Shown here: positions 44,413-56,376 of the stretch, in pieces
Numbering within the stretch: position 1 is the first letter of the stretch
How the letters are laid out: each line of letters starts with the position of its first letter
Assembly: GCA_009801085.1 (NCBI GenBank)
Contig: VNWV01000008.1
Span: forward strand, 558,001-622,000
Direction of reading: 5' to 3'
Length of the DNA: 64,000 bases
Source of the DNA: Lasiodiplodia sp. COLG20
Lineage: Eukaryota; Ascomycota; Dothideomycetes; Botryosphaeriales; Botryosphaeriaceae
Position numbers and translations under genes: made by a program
The notes under the pieces: generated by a model
What the model was told of the DNA's origin: nothing
What the model saw: only the letters and a program-made list of their open reading frames with translations
Databases searched by the model: none

Positions 44413-44881
44413 GGCGGGAGAGAAGGCCGGCGTTGCGATGAACAAGTGGTGTTGAGTCGCGTTCTAGACGACGCGTCGAGGGTGACGCGCTGTTTGGAGA
44501 TGTCGGCGAAAGAAGCTCCGATGCAAATGCCAAGGCCGCATTGTGCTCCGGCACCCTCGCTGTTGTCCCCGCTCCACAGTTAATCGCTCTTCAGAAAGAG
44601 AATCATGATAATGAATGTGCTGGATTTCGTGTAGAATGGAACGAGAAACAAGCATTTTCTTAATCCGTGGCATGAAGTAAGCCGGGAATCTTAAATGCTC
44701 GAGATCTCGCACGTGGCGCGCGGTAGATCGACCCGACGACGTCATGGTGTCGCGGGGATGATCAGCCCTTGTCCGCTTTCTTTCTCGACACAAAAGTCGG
44801 GCCGCATCTTTCGTTCACCACGTCCACTTACACTGTCTCACACCACCTCCACGGTCTTTCCTGCCGAGAAACCTTTTCACC
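44413..44881. other. Divergent promoter between Ame1-like and DUF1769 genes
   Basis: 469 bp shared upstream region. A CT/CA-rich leader precedes the plus-strand ATG. No other gene recognised. Confidence 0.5.
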
Positions 44882-46010
44882 ATGGCCGACTACACCAAAT
44901 ACATCCTCAAAGTTACCGCTGGTCCGGACTACGACGAAAAGAACCACACCGAAGTGCTCGTAAACACGGCCAACTCTGTTGGGATCTCAACCGAGCACCT
45001 CGACGCCAAGGTCTGGGTCCGCGTGAAGGACTACCGCGGTAATACATCTTATTTGACTTCTGAAGCTCATGTACGCTAATTCAACCCAAGGTCTGCCTCA
45101 AGGTTCCCCTGCGACGTCGCCATACTTCGAGCACTCGGACCACACCAGCGATCGCTACAGCATAGCATACTCGTTCCGCCTGAAGAAGGATATCGCTGGC
45201 GACAAACTCGTTTTCGGAAATGACTTCGATCACCCTATCCGCGACCGCTTGCCATGGGGCTTCAGCACCGCCTTCAACTGGGTCAAGGGGTGGGTTGACG
45301 CCACCATGGAGGGCGACCCATACGCCGACGAGCCTTACCTCTACTCGCCCATCTTGAGCTCCATGAACATCCTACAAGTTGGCGGCAAGGGTCAGAGCAT
45401 CGACGAGGTCGCAGAAGGCGCCGGCGAGAAGACGGGCGAAGGAGACCAAGCCGCCATAATCTTCAAGGAGGGCGCTCAGGCAGACGGCCAGGAAGTGCGC
45501 GAAAAGTCAAGCATGCCTGCCAATAACACGCAGAGGAAGAGGCACTACCAGCAGCTCCAACCCAGGCAAGACTTCATCTTCGAGAAAGATCGTGCCTACG
45601 CTTGTGACTTCTTCAACGGCTATCTGGACTTCAACGAGTTCTCGCTGAAGCTTCCTATTCTTACCATCCCTGTCATCAAGTACTGGGATGGACAGCCCCT
45701 TCGGTATGTCCCTAAAACGTTGTCTGGCTTGAACTCCCCCACCAAAAACACTCGCGCTTGTTCGGTCTTTAGCTCCAACAGTTTATCTGACTGACAAAGA
45801 ACTCACACTCTTAGATATGTCCTGAGAAACCTCGAGACGAAAGAAGTCTACTTTGTCATCCTCTTCTCCCTCGTTCCTGTCGAGCATGTCGATACCGGGA
45901 GCTCTAGCGAGACTGAAGGCTCCAAGCAGGAAGAATGGGAGAAGGTGGAAAAGGACAAGAACAGCGAGCCGAACGGGCAGACCAAACCCGCGAATGATGA
46001 CCTTGACTAA
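44882..46010 (+). CDS. DUF1769 (UPF0590) family protein
   Basis: Exons 44882-45038, 45091-45703 and 45815-46010 give 321 aa. Conserved family segments are YILKVTAGPDYD at the N-terminus, LVFGNDFDHPIRDRLPWGF, DPYADEPYLYSPILSSMN, FEKDRAYACDFFNGYLDF and LPILTIPVIKYWDGQPLRYV. The family occurs in fungi and has no established biochemical function. There is no signal peptide or membrane span; a beta-rich cytosolic fold is likely. The C-terminal tail is acidic. An AATAAA at 46009-46014 overlaps the stop codon, close for a polyadenylation signal. Confidence 0.88.
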
Positions 46011-47759
46011 TAAATGACTCCTCGAATACGTTACAGTCGATTGAAGAGAAGATGAGCACTTCCTGACATGCCCTACCAGAGATACTGCATCTTACTTTCG
46101 TAGATTTGTGGATGTTCTTGCGGGCTTTTAAAGCCTGTATTCTCCTCAACTACCCATGAAGGAAGTAGCATCTCTCACGGGGTATGGAAGGTCAAAATTT
46201 CCTCCAATCCACTGTGGCTTTGAGTAGACATTCCTGACAATATTTGACGTACTGAGGGTCGATTTGAAACAAAGGGAGAGGAACAATCATCGAAACAAGC
46301 CAGGAGTGCTTCGCTCCGAGTGTATCAACTGCAGATTGCCAGAATTGTGCAGACGCCCATGGATCTTGGGCAGAAAACACCTGACAATTATCGCAGTGTC
46401 ACCGGAGATGCACACCTGGGCAAACACACTCCACTCATTTGGTACAGGAGTCTCTGCGGGCCCTCGTGCCAGAGGCTTGGCCTGAAACGATACGCGAACA
46501 TGTATGGGGCGGGAATAGGGGAAACACTTCACGGAACAACACAGGAGAGAGCTACATTTGGTTTGACTTTAGCATCACAAAGATAGAGTGCGATACAGAC
46601 AGCGAGAACCTGGGGGAGTGGGAAGAGATGCTACGAAGAAGGGCAACACGCGTTATAGATCTACAGGAAACCGCACATTGGAACGAGAACTCCCTTTGTA
46701 GCCCGTATTATTGATAGACGCATACAGAATAGACCCCGCTGCACAAAGAGCAGGCAGTAAAGATTACTTCGTCGGTTGGATGTTTCTCAAGTGAGGGGAG
46801 TGACTGAGAGAATATGCTGTTACGTGTAGGCCATTACTCAGCAGAGAGTTTGAGGCTGCATGACGTATATAAATCAACAAGTCAGCTTCTCCTTTCGCCC
46901 ACAGGGCACTGCCACGGTTTCGTGGCAGAATGGAAACTACTCTAGTTACCATTTAAATGAAAGAACGGGTTAACTTCACTTGTGATAGGTCGAAAAAAGA
47001 AAAGGACAAAAACAAAGAGCAGCTGCCTATCCACAATAAAAATCCCAATGAAGCCTTGGGCAAGCTTGGGGTTTTTTCCCTGCTAAGAAGGCCATAAGGC
47101 CTTCCCCCCGCCGAGCTACGACTCGGATGGGCAGGTGCAGGTTTTTTGCCATTTTTTTTTTCTGATCTGCGTGAGGCTCGAACGGGCGAGGGTGACGAGG
47201 TGGTTGGTGGTGGGCACGCACAGGGAAATATGGTGTACTGCACCTTAGTCACATCCTCCCCGTCCGCTGAGACGAGCTTCTTCAGATGCTTCGTCACCCA
47301 CGCATCTCAGTTCGCCTCCACCAGGTACCGATAAGCAGTCCATCCTCATGCAACGGCATGTCTGAGCAGCAGTATAAGCGACTTATCCACCCGAAGGGTT
47401 GTCATGTTCGTCACTGGGGCATTCTGCTGAGGTAGTGCCACTGACAGATTTTGTCACTGCCTCGCTCTTATCATATCTGCGGTCTCCGCTGCTATAGCTG
47501 AAGCTGAAGTGACAAATTATTCGTCCGAGGCTATTCGTGCGTCCGCAGTGTCGGTTGTGGTAGTTGAAGTGAGTGCCACGCTGCCCATCCCGTCCGGGCG
47601 CTCTTGGTCCTTAGTCTCACTTCACCTCAACGTGGACCGCGGTTTCCTTTGTAAATATTATGAAATCACCTACTGCGAATCTAGTAGTGAGCACTTCTAG
47701 AATAAGGGCTCGGGTTCATCGGAATACTAAGTGTCTGGGTACAGGCTCCACGTCGGATA
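46011..47759. other. Gene-poor interval
   Basis: About 1.75 kb without a supportable gene. One minus-strand stretch at 47215-47298 reads like coding sequence (VTKHLKKLVSADGEDVTKVQ) and is followed by a GTGCGT donor-like site, but no start or partner exon was found. T-rich and C-rich homopolymers lie at 47147-47162. Confidence 0.45.
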
Positions 47760-48590
47760 TCACTCGCTCACCACCGTCCCCAACTGCGCGTCGTCACCAG
47801 TCGACTTGATGAGAGCCTGCATCTTCTCATCGCAGTACTCGAGCTGCTCCTGGAAGTAGAACCGATCGACCGCCACTTCCACCGAGCGTCCGTACAGCTT
47901 AGGTCCGGCAATCGTCACGCCGCGCGTATCAGTCATGTCACCGCCGCCAATGACCTGCAGCACCGCGTCTGCCATGAGCTTCGCCGGCGTGACGGCCTCT
48001 GCAGGGAATGCAGCCCACGCCGCTTCCTCCAGGATGTTGCTCCGCACCAACCCCGGTAAGAGGACGTTCGTCCGGATTCCGTCTTTGTGCAGGATCGGCG
48101 CGATTGAACGCATGAAGCCGACGATGCCATCTGGGCGCGGTACTTAGCTAGTGGATGAGGAAACAAGGACACAGGTGGAACCCACACTTCGATGCCGAAT
48201 ATACCGGCGAATAGTACATCGGATAGATTCCGGCGGCGCTAGAAGTCATTACCAGGTTGGCGCCTGCACCTTTGTGTGGCGAAAGGCGGAAGTAGTGGAT
48301 GGCCAGGTTGGTGGTGTAGATGGTGCCTCTCAAATTGATGTCGATGGTGGCAAGATCTGGCAACGGCGGTGTTGCTGAGCCGTCTCCATGGTTCTCGTAA
48401 AAGTTGCTCCTCTCAATGGTGCCGGCGTTGGCCAAGACAAAGTCAAGCTGTTTGTCGGCTTCGAAGACGTTACGGAAGACACCAACAGTCAGCTATACTT
48501 ATCAAGTATGTTCCACGTAAGCTTAATGCCACACCTAGTTTGATTCCAACACTACTCTCAATACTACCCAGTGAGACATTTTCCAATGCG
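47760..48590 (-). pseudogene. Broken short-chain dehydrogenase/reductase
   Basis: The 3' two thirds of an SDR are well kept: LDFVLANAG, TSSAAGIYPMYY, catalytic YSASK split by a 55-nt intron (48185-48131), then GIVGFMRSIAPILHKDGIRT and a C-terminus ending at 47760. The frame upstream of LDFVLANAG (VFRNVFEADKQ, to about 48493) has no start codon. Further upstream, in another frame, 48500-48590 reads SSVGIKLGVALSLRGTY then LISIAD, a degraded version of the cofactor-binding GxxxGIG segment. About 20-25 residues between the two parts are missing and the frames differ by one base. Only about 140 bp separate the kept part from the arrestin stop. The kept domain lacks an NAD(P)-binding motif, so it is probably a decaying pseudogene; an unusual gene structure or assembly error is the alternative. 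Confidence 0.65.
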
Positions 48591-48629
48591 CCCACTACTA
48601 AATCTCTTCAGCCCACCCTTTTACTCCCC

Positions 48630-50105
48630 CTAGTACTCGGGTGGTGGTGTGAGGTTTCGTGGTGTACTCGGTTCCTGCAGCCACTCCATCTCCGGTGACC
48701 TTGTGCTCCCATATTGTCCCGCTCCCACAGTGTGACCATCGAATCCCTGCTGGGAGTTCTGAGCGAGACCTTCAACACCTCCCTCGGAGAGGATCCAAAG
48801 TGGAACCTTTATAGTAAGGGAAGTCACCGTAGAGGTGAAAATCGACAGGTCGAGGCGATAGACGCGAGAGATGAGACATGAATGAAATGTCGGGACGAAT
48901 GTTTTGCTTGTCGGGAGCTCGATGGGAATTTGGAGGTTTGCCGTGTAAAACGGTTTTCCCCCTTCCCCTTCCTGTTTCGTCCACAGTCCAGAGCTTACTG
49001 AGCGAGACGCGAGTGGTAGTGTCACCGAAGAGAAGTCCATGGAAGTGTCGCGTTGAGCTTGGTCGCGGCATGGGAATTGAGACCGTGGCGTCGTAGCATA
49101 AAAAGTGAGGATTCTTAGCTCGCTCTTTAGACTGCTAAGATCTGGTGGAGGGCTATCCATTTTGGCGGGGTCGAAACGAAGGAAGGCCCTTGCCTGCCCA
49201 GACAGAGGGTCGTAGGTCGCCGCTCGTGTATCTTCCAGATGTAGGCTGTACGGTTGTTGAGCCTCCATTGTTAATTCGCCCAAAGCCTCCCCAAAGCCTC
49301 GTTTGCGAATCGTTCTCTCGTTCCTGAGTCGGTAATCGGTGTTTTCACACCCACTGAGGAGAGTTCGCTGGCGCTCGTAAATGGGTTTCACGCGCACCTT
49401 TTTGGTCTTTTCTGCAAGCGTAGCAATTTTGCCGTCAGGCTTGTATTCGCGCATCGTCACCCTAATGACATAGGAGACCTTTGCCGTCTTTTCCGTGAAG
49501 TCATCACGAAGCTTGCCGCCATGCCCAGAAGTCACCGCCTCACCCATGCTTGGAGGCAACTGTAGGTGCATGCTATGGACCTCTTCGTCGGAACATCGAC
49601 ATGCATCTGGCAGAAGCTTTTCTGGGATCACGAAAGTGAAAGGTACCTTGAAAGTTCGGCCGGCTTCAGCAATACGTGGATTCGGCAGTGCTGCTTCGGC
49701 TATGGGTTGATCAAGCTCAAGGAAAGTATGGGTGCCGGTCTTTCGTGATGCGCTCTGACAAAAGGTATTGCTTGACCCTGGGGGGAAATGCTGATCAGCA
49801 CCAAAACTAAGACTTTAAGTGTAATGAGCGGTTTCTATGTCCTCAGTTCCAGTATTGTAGATGGCTTAATGAGAATACATACCGACAAAACCAATCTTCA
49901 TGTCGTGGAATTTGGTCTTTCCTGCAGCTGTCACAAACACTTCGCCCTCGACTTTGTCCCCGCTGGAAAATGATGTAAGAAGACCCTTTTGTTGACTGGC
50001 ATCGAGCTTGAGAGCAATCTCAATAATTGGTTTGGGCTCTACGATGCTGCTTTGGATCTGAAGATAGCCCGTACTGCTTGCATGTGACGGATCGTATAAC
50101 GCCAT
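48630..50105 (-). CDS. Arrestin-like (alpha-arrestin) protein with C-terminal PPxY
   Basis: Exons 50105-49883 and 49777-48630 give 456 aa. The N-terminal arrestin fold has the family pattern: GDKVEGEVFVTAAGKTKFHD, then HTFLELDQPI, AGRTFKVPFTFVIPEKLL, LQLPPSMG and KVSYVIRVTMRE. The C-terminal arrestin half continues with RILTFYATTPRSQ and SKTFVPTFHSCLISRVYRLD. The last residues are PPPEY, which contains PPEY, a PPxY ligand for WW domains of Rsp5/Nedd4 ubiquitin ligases. Fungal alpha-arrestins recruit this ligase to plasma-membrane transporters for ubiquitination and endocytosis. The acceptor after the C-rich tract (49778) restores GSSNTFCQSASRKTGT in frame. Confidence 0.88.
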
Positions 50106-50633
50106 CTTATGGAATTGTGATTACTTCACTGCAAAACTGTCGTAGGCACAGGGTGATCTGTGTCCGTGTTTGATGCGTGTGGAAGCGTTCGTGAAGACTC
50201 GGGCGGTAAACCTGCGGTAAGGTGTTGTGACAATCTCGAGACAACTCAACATATCAGTGAGGATGATTGTCGGTATTGTGAAATGCTCGCAAATGTAACT
50301 TCAAAGAATACGAGCTCTGCTTAGAGTTTAAAGGAGGTCTGACATTGTACACGGAAATTTTAGGAATGCGGGGTCACTCTGAGTCATTGATTTCCTATCA
50401 GCACGATTGGGGGCCGCTGCGTTGCCGGCAAAATCTTCACTCCAGACCTTAGCAATGACTTTCATTCTTATGCAATCACACTTCACTGATAGCAGCTCGG
50501 TACAGTTCATGGCGATAAGAGATTACACATTGAGCTATACTACCCAGTCATCATACAAAAGGCGAACCCGAAAATACAAATACATCATCCACATCATTAT
50601 GTAGTATCGTCATCATCAACTCCTCTCGACCAT
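50106..50633. other. Intergenic, arrestin promoter and GH3 3' flank
   Basis: 528 bp between two minus-strand genes. The part near 50510-50600 is AT-rich. No gene recognised. Confidence 0.5.
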
Positions 50634-53349
50634 CTAAGGCAGCGTCGCGCTCAGCGTCCTCTCCAACACGTTGAAGCCGACCTCGACCTTGATCGCGCCC
50701 GTAGGCACGCGCCACTCCTGGGCGACGACGTCCCAGTAGGAGACGTCGCGGCGGCGCAGCTCGAAGCCGACCGTCTTGCTCTCGCCAGCCGCCAGCTCAA
50801 CGCGGTCAAAGCCGCGCAGCTGCCAGGCGGGGGTGCCGGCGGGAGCGCCAGCAGCGAGCAGGTTGGCGTACAGCTGGGGCACGGCGGCGCCGGCAACGTC
50901 GCCAGTGTTGGAGACGGTGACGTTGGCGACGTAGACGGTGTCCCAGAGCTCGGAGTTGCCGCCGGGGATGATGGTGGCGTCGGCGGAAGGCGTGGTGCCG
51001 GCGATGGCGGCGTCGGTTGCGGCGGCGACGACGAGGTCCGAGACCTCGAAGGTCGTGTACGAGAGGCCGTAGCCGAAGGGGTAGAGGACGTTGGAGGTCG
51101 TGTTGCTGGCGATGTAGTACTTGTAGTCGATCATGTTGCCCTCGGTGAAGTCGGCCTGCCACGCGTTCGAGTCCGTCGTCTCGACCAGGTCGGTCGAGTT
51201 GACGAGTGTCTTGGGGAAGACGCTGTCAGAGACGGGGATGGTGTAGGGCAGGCGGCCCGACGGGTTGATGGCGCCGTAGAGCACGTCGACGAGCGAGTTG
51301 CCCGCCTCCTGGCCCGGGAAGTGTGCCTCGACGATGGCCGTGACGTTGGGGTTGGAGGCGAAGGGGAAGAGAGAGGGACCGGTGCCGTAGTGGACGACGA
51401 TCGTGTTGTTGCAGCTGGCTGCCACAGTGTTCACGACGCCCGTGCCGTTGTACGACGGGTAGATGGACTCGCGGTCGAAGCCCTCGGTCGCCCAGGACTT
51501 GATGAAGACGAGGCACACGTCGGGCTTGGGCAAAAGGGAGCTGATGCCGTACCCAGTGATGGCCTCATTTTCAAGGATGTACTGCAGGAAAGAGCCGTCC
51601 TCCTTGGCCTTGGCCTTGATGGCCTCAAGGGGAGTGACGAGGTAAGGGAAGCGGCCGGTTCCGCTACCACCGCCAGAAGCGATGTTGCCAAATTCGGCGT
51701 CATTCGCCTTGAAGGGGCTACCGCCGATGAGAGAGTAAAGACCTTCGGAGTACTCGCTAGCCGCGTTACCGAAAACCGCAATGTTCTTGGGGGCGTTCAA
51801 GGGAAGAGCGCCGTTCGTGTTCTTGAGCAGAACGGTGCCGTTGGCAGCAGACTCGCGAATGAACTGGGCAGTCTCATCGCTGCGAAGGTCAACAACCTCC
51901 TCCTCAGTGCCAACTTCGAAGCTGTTGACCCATGTCGACTCAGCCTTGCCATTGAGGATGTTGGAGTAGGCGTCGACCTTGGGGAAGTCCTGGTCTTGGC
52001 CAAGGTGGAAGTACGGGGTCAGGACTCTGAGGACCATGTCGTCGAGTCTGCTCTCCGGAATGGTGCCGTTGTTCACAGCAAGAGTTGCGTTCTCGCCCCA
52101 GTATGAAGGAGAGGGGGTAGTGAAAGCAATGCCACCGGGCATGTTCATATCCAAACCGCCCTCGATGGTGGCAACGCCCGAGTGCACCGCGCCCCAGTCA
52201 GACATGACGTAGCCTTGGAAGTTCAGCTCTGTCTTTAGAAGGCCATTCAAAGTCTTCGAGTTCTGGCAGCCGTAGGTACCATTCAAGCGGTTGTAGCTGC
52301 ACATGACCGAAGCAGTACCAGCGTGTACTGCGTCGGCGAAGGGCCACAGGTAGCTCTCGTGCATGGTCTTATCATCGATGTTAGACGACAGAGACTCGAT
52401 TCTTGTGCCATCATCAGCCGTGCTCGGGTTGCGCTGAGTCTCTTGCTCATTGCCAATGAAGTGCTTGGTAGTGGCCTGGACACCGGCATCTTGCAAACCG
52501 ATAACGCTCTCCGCAACACCGATTCCGCTAAAACCAAATTAGCATCGCGTACGAAGTTAGGGGCGGTGAGGGTGAAATACCTCAAATACGGCTCAGGCGA
52601 GATTCCCTCCCAGTTACGGCCACCGTAGGGATCTCTGCCGAGCGGGCCGACAACAGGTGCCAGGGCGATCTGAGAACCCTTGGCCTTGAACTCAAGCCCC
52701 ATATAGTGGCTTCGCTTGTAGAAAGCGTTGCGATCCCAGGTAGATGCGACGTTCACGCCAGCAGGGTAGACGTTAGCATAGACTGCCTGCCTAATGCCCA
52801 CAGGACCATCCTGCAGACACAAGCCGGTGAAGTTAAGTCTCTCAATCGACCCAATCATACCCTGAAGCAAATTAGCAATGTCCTTTTAATGATACTCGTA
52901 GAATCTTGAATGACTCCGAGAGCATCTGTTTGGAGGCGAATCCGGTTTACAGATCGGCAGGTAAGGAGCTTACAGCACACGGGCCGGTGGTACCGGTGAC
53001 CAAGTAGACCTTCTCCTCCAAGGAGAGCTCGGCAAGGAAGTCCTTTGCCTTGGCGAATGCATCCTCCCAGCCTACACCGGTTGCGTTTGCTGTGGACAGT
53101 CAGTGACTACTCCTTGTCGATCCACACTTCACAGCAGCACAGAAGCACTGAAAGCACAGACTGCCGGCCTGGTGAAGAATTGTATGTGCCAAAACACCGA
53201 CGACAGGCCAAAAGGGAAGCAAAAGAAGACTTACGTGAAGGCAGGATCTCCGGGCTGGTGGTGTACAGGGAGTGGTCCCAGGCGGATGCCGGCGACACCA
53301 GAGACGCGGCGATCCCGAGCAGAGCCAAAAAGTTGATTGCGGAAGCCAT
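50634..53349 (-). CDS. Secreted beta-glucosidase, glycoside hydrolase family 3
   Basis: Exons 53349-53235, 53089-52974, 52861-52581 and 52527-50634 give 801 aa. A signal peptide is clear (MASAINFLALLGIAASLVSP, cut after ASA). The GH3 N-terminal barrel has LNFTGLCLQDGPVGIR, ALAPVVGPLGRDPYGGRNWE, TTKHFIGNEQE (192-200) and the nucleophile Asp281 in GYVMSDWGAVHSG. The alpha/beta sandwich follows with GTVLLKNTNGALPL and GRLPYTIP, then a fibronectin III-like domain (LRGFDRVELAAGESKTVGF). KHFxGNEQE is typical of beta-glucosidases (EC 3.2.1.21) rather than xylosidases. Role: release of glucose from cellobiose or plant glucosides outside the cell. An in-frame ATG 17 codons upstream is less likely. Confidence 0.93.
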
Positions 53350-54599
53350 GGCGAAAAGGATGTTGATCAGCTTGATGAGCCTCAACGGTGCGGACGACAC
53401 CAGAGGTTTTATACGCCTTCCAGGCCGTGCCTACCTCCGCACGCACAGTGCCGGCCTCGTACCTCCTCACGACACCACAAGGCGACATCCGCGCCGGCAG
53501 ATCAGCGGCAATGCACCCATAGCACCGGAAGCCGCATGCCTGAATGCAGCATCTCCCACCGAGCTGAATGGCGTGCGTCGTGCCGGTGCCGGTGAGACTG
53601 TGGCGCGCGAAAGGCCCTCTATGGGCGCGTCCGCCAGCCAAGGACGCTTGGCGACCGCCATGTGACGAGTGACGGTGAAGAAATTTTGAGAGAAGCAAGC
53701 GCCGAGGTGCTGAAGGCGCTGTGGATCCATGTTTACTACGCCTCGGTCGCGGCGCGGGAGCACCACGGCTCAGCGTGAGCATGCCTTGTTCGGGTTAGCC
53801 CCCCGCATTTAGTTCCTTCGAATCTGGAGAACAGGGGGAGACATTGGAGAAACGGCAGGGATGATTTGCCGACATAAACCCCACACGGCGGCTCCAGAAC
53901 GGTGAATACCGAGCGCTCACGTTGTGGAATGCCGAACCGTCAGCCCACGACCACCCCGGCGTCTCTCCACGTCTGCTCTGGGTGGCTAAGGAGATGCGGC
54001 TCAACGGCCCTTGGCCCTAGTTAGCCCAGCGGGAATGGGAATTTTGGAAAATGCATGCCAGAGTTTAGGCTGCTTGCCGTGCAGGAAACAATCTCACTTA
54101 CTCCTCACCGAGCCGATGGCCTTTCCCGACGCCCACACCGCGGATGCACCCCAGAATTGTCGCTTATGGCGGCCCAACGACCAGGAACCTGATCGCGGGG
54201 TGCCGAAGTTTCGCCAGATGGTGTGCATGTCGCCGTCAGTGCGCTCTCGAGATGTCACCCTCCAGCCTGCACATGAGCCGTGGTCGCCTGAGCCGTGCGG
54301 TCATTGGCAGAAATTTCGGATTTATTGGCGCAGCTCTCTATTCGGGATATGACTCTGCCGAAAGCCTTCTCCGACCTCTACTGCCGTATACAAGCTGCCC
54401 ACCATGTAATCCTTCGGAGCTCGGGAAAAGCTGAACCGCCATGCCTGTTGAGGATAAGGAAACCCGCTGTGACTTTCTTGCTCCGACATAATGGCGCATC
54501 AGCTGGTGGTGGTGATGAGCCTTTCACGTAACACCCCCGGCTGGGCAAAAGCCGAAGTTGAGTCGCCCCACACTTCTCCAGGCCGTCTCCGACTTCTCC
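53350..54599. other. Intergenic
   Basis: 1.25 kb upstream of the beta-glucosidase and downstream of the MEMO1-like gene. Only short unrelated frames. Nothing recognised beyond the presumed beta-glucosidase promoter. Confidence 0.5.
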
Positions 54600-55860
54600 T
54601 TAGAACACCGCCAGCGCACTGCAGTAGCTCACGGAACTGTCCTTGGGGCTTACGCAGTCACTGCTTCTTTCGTACCTGACGAACCGGAACTTGCCCTTGC
54701 CTTCGTCGAGAGACAGTGCTTCGATCGCCGCCATGACCACTCCGATGGGGTGTCTCCCGCAGACGGTGTTCCCCGTCTCCTCGAGAATGTCGAGAAACCG
54801 CTGGTGGCTCTTCGTCTCCACAGCATCCATGCAGTACCCATCTACGGCCGCAATGCTCTCATGGATAGCCGGGTTCGACGGCGGCCGTTCAGAAGACCTC
54901 AGCATGCGAGCTTCTCCTGGCGCCTTCTCGTAGTGAGTGTACTGGAAGCGGGCACCCCAGTGGCAGAAGTCAGAAGAGATGATGAACACTGTCGTCGGAT
55001 CTGCAAGGTACGGAGCTAGGATCAGGCCGAACTGGCGCTCCGTTGCGGCTGAAGTGGCGCCCACGAGGATGGGCACGAGGGGCGGAAACTCGGAGGGGTC
55101 GGAGAACTGCCTGCGCGGTGTGCCGGCTGAGCAGCATGTCCCCTGACTAGACTCATCTGGAATCTTACCTAGAAAGAACCTTGTAGATGTAAGGAAGATG
55201 CATCTCAAGACTGTGCTCGTCCTCGTCTTGATCTTGGGTCATGGTATCGAACTTCCCCTTCGTGCGCAGCTCGGCAACGGTTGCCTTATCGATCTGCAGG
55301 TTGCCTAACGGCGTCTCGTAGGCGTCACATTGCGTCAGGGCGCAGCCGCTGAGGTAGTAGTGGTGGGACGGCCCGAGGAGGAAGACGCGCTTCCTGCGTC
55401 GCGTGAGTTTCTCGTACTGTACAAGGTCTTGTGGATCACCATGCAGGGGAGCCGGCACTCATGCCGGAGCATACATGTGCGGTGTGATGTGATATTTTGC
55501 ACCTCGGATACGGGATGTGATTACACATGAGCTTTCGGGAGTACTTACGCTTGAGACAAGTCAAGAGCCTTATAGGCCCATGCGGCTGCAGGACCAGAAT
55601 AAGCGTATCCGGCATGCCTACAGATCCCACATGAGCCACGCCGTTTTTATTCACCTTTTACGCTACCATTTCTCAACCTACGGCGCAATTATCGCCCTCG
55701 CGCCGGCGGAAGGGATGTTGATCGAGTCATTTTGTGAGCCAGGACGGATGCCGGGGGTACTGGCGGGCACAGCGTCCAGCCACTGGTCAAGCTGGGCGGA
55801 GAGCGCGCTCTTGTTCGCGGAGTACCAGGAGCCGGCGTGGCTAGCTTCGCGGATAGACAT
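54600..55860 (-). CDS. MEMO1 family protein
   Basis: Exons 55860-55682, 55617-55549, 55393-55169 and 55110-54600 give 327 aa in phase. MEMO proteins have a fold related to extradiol (non-haem iron) dioxygenases. The conserved ligands appear with family spacing: His61 (APHAGY), His93 (GPSHHYY; 32 residues on, as in human MEMO1) and Cys275 (NTVCGRHP). N-terminal REASHAGSWYS, middle DEDEHSLEMHLPYIYKVLSR, VPILVGATS and ISSDFCHWG also match. Human MEMO1 acts in iron and copper homeostasis and cell motility; the yeast homologue is linked to invasive growth and superoxide handling. Role in this fungus is inferred. Confidence 0.93.
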
Positions 55861-56376
55861 TTTGCGGTCAGGACGTTGATCGGACGAGAGCCTTCGCGGT
55901 CGACGAAAGCAAGCTAGCTTCCTGAGGAGCTTGGGAATGTTGGGCTATTGGAGCGGGTTAACGGAAAGCACGGGAGAAGCTCGATCAAATCACGGAGACG
56001 GTAGGAAGGGCGGAAGATTCATGCAATCGTGAAGCGAATATATTCGAAGAAGCCAAGCACAAGACTTTCCGTTGACAGAAAGGTTGATGTGGGATGCAGA
56101 TGTTGAACTGGATGCGGGACGGGCTCTAGCCCACCGGACAAGTGGGACATGATGACCTCAGCCCCGCGCATCGGCGGTCGGCGTTTGGCGGCGCGTTTCA
56201 TCACGTCACTGACGCGCTCCTCGCGTTCTGAGCGCGTTGAGTGCTCTGTGCCTCAGCCTCAGCCTCACGTTCGGTCCCGTTCCCGCTTACCTCTTCCCAA
56301 CGCCGTCGCCATCTTCACGCACATAAACTCTCGCCAACATTCCAATTGCGCATCTCTCGGGTTCAGCATTTTCGCA
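55861..56376. other. Divergent promoter between MEMO1-like and Cys-rich genes
   Basis: 516 bp shared upstream region. No further feature recognised. Confidence 0.5.

Noticed and set aside
46439..46714. 91-codon plus-strand ORF
   Set aside because: No recognisable domain, splice partner or promoter; sits in a gene-poor interval among other random frames.
47160..47200. TTCGAGC sequence resembling a tRNA T-loop (minus strand)
   Set aside because: Flanking bases do not form a T-stem and no matching anticodon arm was found.
51321..52106. 261-codon plus-strand frame
   Set aside because: Antisense of the GH3 beta-glucosidase catalytic region.
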